5,328 bases of DNA, taken from the NCBI GenBank assembly GCA_029250305.1, contig JAQXFM010000310.1, positions 1 through 5,328 of the forward strand, in the 5' to 3' direction. This DNA comes from Candidatus Poseidoniaceae archaeon (lineage in GTDB: Archaea > Thermoplasmatota > Poseidoniia > Poseidoniales > Poseidoniaceae). The translations under genes and the position numbers were made by a program. The notes beneath the pieces are model-generated. The model was not told where the DNA came from. It ran no database searches and saw only the letters and a list, made by a program, of their open reading frames with translations. Of this stretch, positions 1 to 4,988 are shown one piece after another (position 1 is the stretch's first letter; each line of letters starts with the position of its first letter).

Positions 1-151
1 CATGGGTGGCTACGGTTACGTCGCAGAGTACCATGTTGAGCGTCTTTGGCGTGATTCGAAACTCTTGGAAATCGGCGGTGGGACCCTCGAATCCCATCAG
101 AAGAACATCACCCGTGATCTTTTCAAAGATTCAGAAGCCATCAATCGATGA
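1..151 (+). CDS. Acyl-CoA dehydrogenase, C-terminal end only (5' part lies outside the window)
   Basis: Reading from base 2 gives 49 codons and a TGA at 149-151; the gene starts before the window. The visible tail has the typical end of an FAD-dependent acyl-CoA dehydrogenase: GGYGYVAEYHVERLWRD (residues 2-18 of the visible part), then KLLEIGGGTLESHQKNITRD (20-39). In the family this segment carries part of the FAD and tetramer contacts and the [I]-x-[E/G]-G-T motif. The enzyme makes the alpha,beta double bond of an acyl-CoA, passing electrons to an electron-transfer flavoprotein. At the position where medium- and short-chain enzymes carry the catalytic Glu (IYEGT), this protein has Gly (IGGGT), as in isovaleryl-CoA dehydrogenase, where the base comes from an earlier helix that cannot be seen here. 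Substrate is therefore unknown. A longer open frame at 6-221 overlaps it but has no family features and is a shadow. Confidence 0.88.
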   Translation, partial: MGGYGYVAEYHVERLWRDSKLLEIGGGTLESHQKNITRDLFKDSEAINR

Positions 152-200
152 GATTTCCAGTTCTTTGATCCATGCCTCCGAATGGTCAGTATGGCGATTG

Positions 201-210
201 GACTATATTC
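201..210 (+). promoter_or_regulatory. Candidate archaeal TATA box for the membrane-protein gene at 231
   Basis: The sequence gactatattc is the most TATA-like stretch in the 79-base gap after the acyl-CoA dehydrogenase. Its centre lies about 25 bases before the ATG at 231, the spacing expected between an archaeal box A and the transcription start. Transcription would then begin at or within a base or two of the start codon, giving a leaderless mRNA. This fits the lack of a Shine-Dalgarno sequence before this ATG. It is inferred from spacing and composition only. Confidence 0.42.
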
Positions 211-230
211 TTCCGTGCTGACCATGTTTC

Positions 231-1634
231 ATGGCATCGGAAAATGAGGACGAACCTCATACCAAATTTTCCGTCATCAGTGGAAAGAGCAAGGAGTTCT
301 TTTCAAAGAGCGTTGAGGTGACAAAATCTTCCTCCAAAAAAGCATTTGAGATGAGCAAAAAATTAACTCAGGATGGAATGGAACAGGCCAAAGAAGGATT
401 GACAACGCTTACAGAAAAAAAGGATGAGTACCTCGCAAAGAGGGACGCAAAAAAACTTGAACAATCCATCTCCGAATTTGAAGCAGAGAGCAAAAACAGT
501 TTCGTTTCAAAAATTAAAGAAAAAACGAACCTGAAAAAATTCAGGCCCAAATTGAGCGAATTGGAAATCATCCAAGAACAAATGAAGCAAATTGAGCATG
601 AATTTCCTACGGTTCTCTCAGAGGAAAATAACTTGCCAATTATGCCACCTAAAACGCCAAAGAAATGGCCTAACTTGATTGCATCATCGCTTCTCTCACT
701 CTTCGCTGTCATCACATTATTCCATACCTTGTACATGGTTTCAGGATCAGAGGATCTTGGTATTATCGGATCGATTTTGGAATTTTTGGTCCCAAGTTGG
801 CTCTCAAACCCAACTCCTTTTGTCGGGTTTGACGATTGGCCGTTGATTCTAGGCGTTGCCAGCACAACGCTGCTTGTTGTTTGTGCCATTCTAACGCTCT
901 TTAGTTCGTCACTTTCTTCCAAACTGCTTGCCTTTCATTACGGCGGAGTGCTTTGTTTAGGGCAAGTTGTCATGATGTTCTACAGCGAAACGGTTTTCGA
1001 TGAGATGATTGTTTTTGATGCCCTAAGGGACCTTCTCAAAGCAATTGTTCTTGTTGGAATTGCACGCAGTCCAAAGCAGATTATTGATGTGACGACCCTT
1101 GAGGAGCCGCCAACAATCTTTGAATATTCAGGTATATTGTCAAAAATGGGCGAGAAACCAAATACTTCCGGTGAATTAGACCTCTTCATAGAAGAGGGTC
1201 TTAGTATGGATTTTAGAACCGAAGTTGCAAAACCAAAGCCACCACGTGCACGAGCCAAATTCGAAACCTATGAAGTGATTCTTCTGTGTGCATCCTTTGT
1301 CTTGTGGCCGTCCACGATTATTATGACCATGGCCTTCGATAATGGGCTAAATGTTGTGACAGAGTATTCCAGTGGACCAATACAGGTTGCATCAATGTGG
1401 GCTCTTTCGCTCTTCACGCTCTTTGCACTTGTTCGATTTGACCGATCTGCCCGTGGCAATGGATGGTACGCAAAGGAAAAAGAAACATACGTGGGAATGA
1501 TGGATCTTTACAGCAAAGCACAAGCAAAACACTACGAATACGTGGAACTACGTGCCGCCGCAGAAGCGCAAGAAATTCTTGAGAAGTATCCCCAACTTGA
1601 CAAATCCAAGTCCTCTGTTACCGCAAAGGCATGA
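231..1634 (+). CDS. Orphan multi-pass membrane protein with charged coiled-coil N-terminus
   Basis: I do not recognise this 467-residue protein. Residues 1-145 are soluble, very rich in Lys, Glu and Ser and predicted helical (about 20-125, likely coiled coil), with no signal peptide. Hydrophobic segments follow at about 148-170, 204-226, 232-251, a weak one near 268-278, then 347-369 and 386-401, so five or six membrane spans. A charged 70-residue loop (about 279-346) with a KPKPPRARAK stretch separates the two membrane blocks. The C-terminal 65 residues are again charged and helical (about 415-452). ATG 231 is the first start after an in-frame stop at 219-221; no Shine-Dalgarno site is visible, but a TATA-like box sits about 25 bases upstream. 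The gene is visibly A/T-richer than its neighbours, with many A runs in its first third. Its TGA directly abuts the stop of the opposing alkA gene. A scaffold or membrane-organising role is possible but unsupported. Confidence 0.85.
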   Translation: MASENEDEPHTKFSVISGKSKEFFSKSVEVTKSSSKKAFEMSKKLTQDGMEQAKEGLTTLTEKKDEYLAKRDAKKLEQSISEFEAESKNSFVSKIKEKTNLKKFRPKLSELEIIQEQMKQIEHEFPTVLSEENNLPIMPPKTPKKWPNLIASSLLSLFAVITLFHTLYMVSGSEDLGIIGSILEFLVPSWLSNPTPFVGFDDWPLILGVASTTLLVVCAILTLFSSSLSSKLLAFHYGGVLCLGQVVMMFYSETVFDEMIVFDALRDLLKAIVLVGIARSPKQIIDVTTLEEPPTIFEYSGILSKMGEKPNTSGELDLFIEEGLSMDFRTEVAKPKPPRARAKFETYEVILLCASFVLWPSTIIMTMAFDNGLNVVTEYSSGPIQVASMWALSLFTLFALVRFDRSARGNGWYAKEKETYVGMMDLYSKAQAKHYEYVELRAAAEAQEILEKYPQLDKSKSSVTAKA

Positions 1635-2246
1635 TTAGTACTCAACAGGCACTGGGTCAAGCATCCGCCACAAGTACCACGAAGCAGCGGTGCGGTAGGG
1701 TGACCACCGCTCAGCAACACGAACCACGTCTGCCTTGGATTCCGCACTTGGATCAAGAATTTGAACGGCTTTGATCAAACCGATGTCACCAATGCTGAAT
1801 ATGTCGGGTCGAAGGAGCGCAAAAATGCACACCATCTCCGATGTCCACGGACCAATGCCACGGAACGAAGTGAAGTGAGCATGGATTGCCTTGTCATCCA
1901 TAGCACTCCAATCAGGCGAAAGCAAGGCGTCGCTTTGCTCCGCAAGTCCGTGAATATAGGATGCCTTCGATCTTGATAATCCACACGCTGCCAGTTCTTC
2001 TGGTTGTTTCGTTCGAATCGTTGATGGATTCACCTCGCCCAAAAACGATTCAAGGCGGCCCCAGACAGCATCTGCGGCAAGCACAGAAATCTGCTGGCCA
2101 ACAATGGAACGGACGAGGGTGCAAAAGAGATCGCCTTTTCCAAGCAGGCTACCATCGGGGTATTGCGCCAACACAGGCCCGAGCAATGTGTCCTTTCCGA
2201 GGTGTTCAGTCGCTTCCTTCCACCATGATGGCTGGCCAACCTCCAT
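1635..2246 (-). CDS. alkA: DNA-3-methyladenine glycosylase II (AlkA/Mag family, HhH-GPD)
   Basis: This 203-residue protein is a base-excision repair glycosylase that removes alkylated purines such as 3-methyladenine from DNA. Visible family marks are SIVGQQIS at 47-54, the usual opening of the HhH-GPD fold; the helix-hairpin-helix FRGIGPWTSEM at 128-138, which grips the DNA backbone; and SIGDIGLIKAV at 151-161, where Asp154 aligns with the catalytic Asp of AlkA (Asp238 in E. coli). The end has WSPYRTAASWYLWR (181-194), a typical AlkA C-terminal motif. There is no four-Cys iron-sulphur cluster as in Nth/MutY. At about 200 residues it lacks the extra N-terminal domain of E. coli AlkA and resembles the short yeast Mag or archaeal forms. 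ATG at 2246 is the only suitable start seen. The gene is divergent from the HD-domain gene (50-base gap) and convergent with the membrane-protein gene, TAA adjoining TGA. Confidence 0.9.
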   Translation of the reverse strand: MEVGQPSWWKEATEHLGKDTLLGPVLAQYPDGSLLGKGDLFCTLVRSIVGQQISVLAADAVWGRLESFLGEVNPSTIRTKQPEELAACGLSRSKASYIHGLAEQSDALLSPDWSAMDDKAIHAHFTSFRGIGPWTSEMVCIFALLRPDIFSIGDIGLIKAVQILDPSAESKADVVRVAERWSPYRTAASWYLWRMLDPVPVEY

Positions 2247-2296
2247 GGAGGCAGGTGGAGGGTGGGGGTTTTGAGGGCTTGTCTTCTGGCTTGGGT
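2247..2296. promoter_or_regulatory. Shared divergent promoter region between alkA and the HD-domain gene
   Basis: The 50 bases between the two start codons must carry promoters for both directions, if each gene has its own. The + strand is strongly G-rich (2247-2268: repeated GG, GGG and GGGGG tracts), followed by ttttgaggg. No good TATA element is visible in either direction; the ttttga around 2269-2274 is the only A/T patch at a plausible distance (about 25 bases) from either start. The assignment rests on gene layout, not on a recognised motif. Confidence 0.3.
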
Positions 2297-2770
2297 ATGG
2301 ACGAGCGCATAATGGAATGGCTTGAACTGAAAAACGTCACTCGTGCTGGTTGGGTTCGTGCCGGTGTTGACAATCCCGAATCGGTTGCAGCACACTCGTG
2401 GGGCATGAGCATCCTTGCGCTCAAACTGTGCCCACCTGATTTGGATTTGGCTCGAGTTCTTTCACTCTGCTTGGTTCATGATTTGCCAGAAGTTCGGGTT
2501 GGTGATTTGACGCCTCATGATGATTGCAGCACGAAAGCTGAAGACGAGCGAGCGGCAATGTTGGCGTTGGCGCCAGATTGGATTGAACTGTTTGATGAGT
2601 ATGAACAGGGCAACTCGCCAGAAGCACGGTTCGTTAAGCAGTTGGATAAACTCGACATGGGCTTGCAGGCAAAGGTGTATCAACGCAAGCAAGGCGTCGC
2701 CTTAGACGAATTCATTGAGAGCGCAACGAAGCGAATCAGCGATGAAGATCTCCGTGTACAATTGGAGTAA
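2297..2770 (+). CDS. HD-domain phosphohydrolase, YfbR/HDDC2-type 5'-deoxynucleotidase
   Basis: From ATG 2297 the product is 157 residues. It begins with the diagnostic LKNVTRAGWVRAGVDNPESV (11-30), then AAHSWG with His33, LVHDLPE (59-65, His61-Asp62 and Glu65), VGDLTP (68-73, Asp70), and KQLDKLD with Asp117. His33, His61, Asp62 and Asp117 match the metal ligands of HD phosphohydrolases. Arg16, Trp19, Glu65 and Asp70 match substrate-pocket residues known from E. coli YfbR, with the same spacing after the HD pair. The likely reaction is removal of phosphate from (deoxy)nucleoside 5'-monophosphates in the cytosol, helping to balance dNTP pools. The open frame continues upstream to 1961, but that part lies antisense to alkA and has no similarity to the family, whose proteins start just before the conserved Arg-Trp motif; hence the shorter start. 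No Shine-Dalgarno site is clear. It is slightly shorter than typical members at the C-terminus. Exact substrate is inferred. Confidence 0.87.
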   Translation: MDERIMEWLELKNVTRAGWVRAGVDNPESVAAHSWGMSILALKLCPPDLDLARVLSLCLVHDLPEVRVGDLTPHDDCSTKAEDERAAMLALAPDWIELFDEYEQGNSPEARFVKQLDKLDMGLQAKVYQRKQGVALDEFIESATKRISDEDLRVQLE

Positions 2771-2796
2771 CATTCGACACGAGTCCGCCGACAAGA

Positions 2797-2823
2797 ACAA
2801 AAAGGTGAGCCTACCGCCTTTGT
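2797..2823 (+). other. Imperfect inverted repeat just before tRNA-Gln
   Basis: The left arm acaaaaagg (2797-2805) and right arm cctttgt (2817-2823) pair over seven bases if two A residues in the left arm bulge out, leaving an 11-base loop. It lies 27 bases after the HD-gene stop and ends 6 bases before the tRNA. The A-rich left arm is also about 25-30 bases before the tRNA 5' end, where a box A would be expected, so it may be a degenerate promoter element instead of a hairpin. Neither reading is firm. Confidence 0.2.
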
Positions 2824-2828
2824 CTCAT

Positions 2829-2901
2829 AGCCCGATAGTGTAGGGGTCCATCATGGTGGGTTTTGGTCCCGCCGACCTCGGTTCAAATCCGAGTCGGGCT
2901 A
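2829..2901 (+). tRNA. tRNA-Gln, anticodon UUG
   Basis: A complete 73-base cloverleaf folds by eye. The acceptor stem pairs AGCCCGA (2829-2835) with TCGGGCT (2894-2900), followed by discriminator A at 2901. The D arm begins GTGTAGGGGTCC. The anticodon stem pairs GTGGG (2856-2860) with CCCGC (2868-2872), one pair being T-G, around the 7-base loop TTTTGGT; the anticodon is TTG at 2863-2865, reading CAA and, by wobble, CAG. The T arm is CTCGG-TTCAAAT-CCGAG (2877-2893). No intron is present and CCA is not encoded (the next bases are CCT), so it must be added after transcription. The A1-U72 first pair is the archaeal form of tRNA-Gln; bacterial versions usually carry U1-A72. It stands alone between two protein genes on the same strand. 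Confidence 0.95.
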
Positions 2902-2907
2902 CCTCTA

Positions 2908-2921
2908 ACATCCGAAGATGT
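2908..2921 (+). other. Small perfect hairpin directly after tRNA-Gln
   Basis: ACATC (2908-2912) pairs perfectly with GATGT (2917-2921) around the four-base loop CGAA. It starts 6 bases after the tRNA 3' end. It could be a 3'-trailer structure affecting processing or termination, but there is no T tract after it and a five-pair stem can arise by chance. Confidence 0.2.
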
Positions 2922-2929
2922 CCGCATTG

Positions 2930-2937
2930 CTTAATTC
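2930..2937 (+). promoter_or_regulatory. Possible TATA-like element for hbd
   Basis: The bases cttaattc are the only box-A-like stretch between the tRNA and hbd. A start of transcription about 25 bases later (near 2958) would leave a leader of roughly 60 bases before the hbd ATG at 3021. No matching element lies about 25 bases before that ATG, so hbd does not look leaderless. The match to the TATA consensus is weak. Confidence 0.22.
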
Positions 2938-3020
2938 CGTTCTGAATGCCTGGATTGAATGCTGGCATCCCTTGGAGCAGGTTGATGAATCCCCTTCGTT
3001 TGGCAGAACTGTTGAGTGAC

Positions 3021-3869
3021 ATGAGCATCAAGACAATCGCCGTACTCGGAGCAGGACAAATGGGAAACGGAATCACACAGGTGGCTGCATGCGCAGGCTA
3101 CAATGTGACCATGGTGGACATCGAACAAGCCTACGTTGACCGTGGTCTAGCAACGATCGAAAAGTCCCTTGCCAAACTCGTCTCAAAAGATCGCATGACC
3201 CAAGAAGATGCAGACGCCGCTCGTGCTCGCATCACCACTGCCATCGATCGCCAGGCATGCGCCGACTGCGACCTTGTTGTCGAGGCTGTTCCTGAGATTC
3301 TTAGCCTGAAGCAAGAAATATTCGCTGAACTGGATCAAATCTGCAAACCTGAAACCATTCTTGCCTCCAACACATCCTCAATCTCCATTTCAACGATTGC
3401 TGAGGCCACCAACCGGCCTGAGCAAGTCATCGGCATGCACTTCATGAATCCAGTCCCAATCATGAAACTCGTCGAAATTATCAACGGAAAACAAACGAGT
3501 GATGCTACAAACGCTGCCGTTATCGAAGCATCCGCAACGATGGGGAAGACAGCACTCTCATGCAACGATGCGCCTGGGTTTGTCTCGAACCGCATTTTGT
3601 GCCCAATGCTCAATGAAGCCATATTGACGCTGCAAGAGGGTGTTGCGGAACCAGAAGCCATCGATGGCATCATGAAACTCGGAATGAACCACCCAATCGG
3701 TCCACTTGCTCTCTCCGATCTTATCGGACTCGATACGGTTTTGCACATCATGAATGTCCTCCATGAAGGCATGGGCGATGACAAGTACGCACCTGCGCAA
3801 CTGTTGATCGACATGGTGGAGGAAGGGAAACTCGGCCGAAAGTCGGGCCAAGGGTTTTACACCTACTGA
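3021..3869 (+). CDS. hbd: 3-hydroxybutyryl-CoA dehydrogenase (3-hydroxyacyl-CoA dehydrogenase family)
   Basis: The 282-residue product has the full length of the family. It oxidises 3-hydroxyacyl-CoA to 3-oxoacyl-CoA with NAD, or runs in reverse, in beta-oxidation or C4 metabolism in the cytosol. Residues 1-15 give the Rossmann motif with GAGQMG at 10-15; Asp33 at the end of the second strand favours NAD over NADP. VVEAVPE (86-92) and ASNTSS (115-120) follow. Counting from His140 in GMHFMNPVPIMKLVE, the catalytic His-Glu pair is His140/Glu152, and Ser119 and Asn190 fall at the positions of the active-site Ser and Asn of human HADH. The C-terminal domain ends in GRKSGQGFYTY (272-282), typical of this group. 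In-frame ATGs at 2946 and 2985 would add residues with no family counterpart, so ATG 3021 (MSIKTIAVLGAGQMG) is chosen. No strong Shine-Dalgarno site is visible. A membrane-protein gene starts 13 bases after its stop. Confidence 0.95.
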   Translation: MSIKTIAVLGAGQMGNGITQVAACAGYNVTMVDIEQAYVDRGLATIEKSLAKLVSKDRMTQEDADAARARITTAIDRQACADCDLVVEAVPEILSLKQEIFAELDQICKPETILASNTSSISISTIAEATNRPEQVIGMHFMNPVPIMKLVEIINGKQTSDATNAAVIEASATMGKTALSCNDAPGFVSNRILCPMLNEAILTLQEGVAEPEAIDGIMKLGMNHPIGPLALSDLIGLDTVLHIMNVLHEGMGDDKYAPAQLLIDMVEEGKLGRKSGQGFYTY

Positions 3870-3882
3870 CTGAGCACAAACT

Positions 3883-4947
3883 GTGAAGTCACGGGTGCAA
3901 GGTTGGGCAATTGCTCGATTCATTGATGCAGTTCATGGCAACCCAGAGGTTCACATCGCAGAAAGAAAAGAAGCAGATGACCGCTTGGATTTGATCGGTA
4001 ATCTTGTGATTCTAAGAGCAGGGTTGATTGGCCTCATCATGGGTTTGCTTCTCTTTGGTGTGGCCTTTTTTCTCTATGAACACCCTTCAGTGGAACACTA
4101 TTCATCGCTTCGCGTCTTCTTCATCCTCACGGTGCTGAGTTCAATTGCCACTGCGATTGAACTGATGTTCATTTACCGGGACGCCCTTCGAACGGCTGCC
4201 CGAATGGCAAGTATTCTCGGTATTCCTCAACAGGAGCTGGAAGATGTTGGTCTTGAGCATTCGATTCCACATTGGTTGATTCATGCCGCCTTGGGAGCGC
4301 CTGGTTTCAAAGCCACCATGTTTGGCATCGATCCATTGGCGCATATTGGTAAAATTGGCCATGCCATTCGGAAAGTGCTCGTCAAACTGAGGGTGGTGGT
4401 TTCTGCTACCATGTTCAAGATTATTCTGCGCCGATTATGGGCGAGGCTCATCGGGCGTGTGGCAGTCCGTGCTTTCTCGATGCTTGCCTCACTCCCTGTG
4501 TTCATCATCCTCAACATGATTGGCATGCGCTCTATGATTCGGGACATGCGGTCACGCTTAGTTGGTCATGAACTCACTCCGAAGCTTGTTGCTCATGCCT
4601 TTCCTGAAGGGCTCGATGGATTGACGCCGGGGTTGCATCGGGAAGTGTTTGAGGGCCTCAATGAACAAATCCAAACGGCTCGCTTCATGCACCCAAACCA
4701 AATCCGCTTTCTCCAAATGTTACCGCAACTTCACGAATCATCCGGACAAGCCACCAAAACCGAAATCCGGCGGGCCAATCGCTTCCTGTTGGCCCTCCTT
4801 TTCATGTCGGGCAACCCAACGCCAAGGTGCCGCAAACTAATTGCAAGGGCTGAGTTGGACCTCGGTGAAGATGAGGTTGACCTTGTGCATCAAGAAATTG
4901 ATGACGCGATTCACGACCTCACGCCATTGACTCGCTCTTGGACATGA
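3883..4947 (+). CDS. Membrane protein of unknown function, GTG start, downstream of hbd
   Basis: The 354-residue product has hydrophobic segments at about 43-65 and 76-98 and a third around 197-214, flanked by an unusually basic stretch (about 157-196: many Arg/Lys with regularly placed hydrophobic residues, probably an amphipathic or re-entrant helix pair). Residues 215-354 are soluble and mainly helical. The start is GTG at 3883, since an in-frame stop lies at 3871-3873 and no ATG occurs until well into the first membrane segment; GTG 3895 is a possible alternative. The motifs IELMFIYRDALRTAARMA (92-109), GIDPL (148-152) and the Arg-rich LRRLWARLIGR (182-192) remind me of the LBF_2804 family of uncharacterised bacterial membrane proteins, but this is from memory and unverified. 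The 13-base gap after hbd suggests one transcript; there is no other sign of a link to acyl-CoA metabolism. No catalytic motif is seen. Confidence 0.85.
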   Translation: MKSRVQGWAIARFIDAVHGNPEVHIAERKEADDRLDLIGNLVILRAGLIGLIMGLLLFGVAFFLYEHPSVEHYSSLRVFFILTVLSSIATAIELMFIYRDALRTAARMASILGIPQQELEDVGLEHSIPHWLIHAALGAPGFKATMFGIDPLAHIGKIGHAIRKVLVKLRVVVSATMFKIILRRLWARLIGRVAVRAFSMLASLPVFIILNMIGMRSMIRDMRSRLVGHELTPKLVAHAFPEGLDGLTPGLHREVFEGLNEQIQTARFMHPNQIRFLQMLPQLHESSGQATKTEIRRANRFLLALLFMSGNPTPRCRKLIARAELDLGEDEVDLVHQEIDDAIHDLTPLTRSWT

Positions 4948-4988
4948 TTGTAACGGCATGATGAAAATCCCCGTGTCAATGGGCCATC

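Noticed and set aside
6..221. 71-codon open frame at the left edge starting MATVTSQ
   Set aside because: It overlaps, in another frame, the clearly recognisable acyl-CoA dehydrogenase C-terminus (frame from base 2) and has no family features of its own.
1961..2296. Upstream extension of the HD-domain frame, which would make a 269-residue protein
   Set aside because: The extension is antisense to alkA, shows no resemblance to any domain, and the conserved family sequence begins only at 2297.
1920..2700. A 14-base direct repeat, aagcaaggcgtcgc, at 1920-1933 and 2687-2700
   Set aside because: Both copies lie inside conserved coding sequence, in unrelated contexts (antisense of alkA and sense of the HD gene). 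There is no flanking similarity or inverted partner, so chance is the simplest reading, although a 14-mer repeat in 5 kb is mildly unlikely.
2942..2975. Inverted repeat ATGCC ... GGCAT in the hbd leader
   Set aside because: Five pairs around a 13-base loop with no extension and no riboswitch-like conserved core; expected by chance.
3335..3923. Long reverse-strand frames opposite hbd
   Set aside because: They are mirror frames of a strongly conserved dehydrogenase gene; their translations show no domain features.
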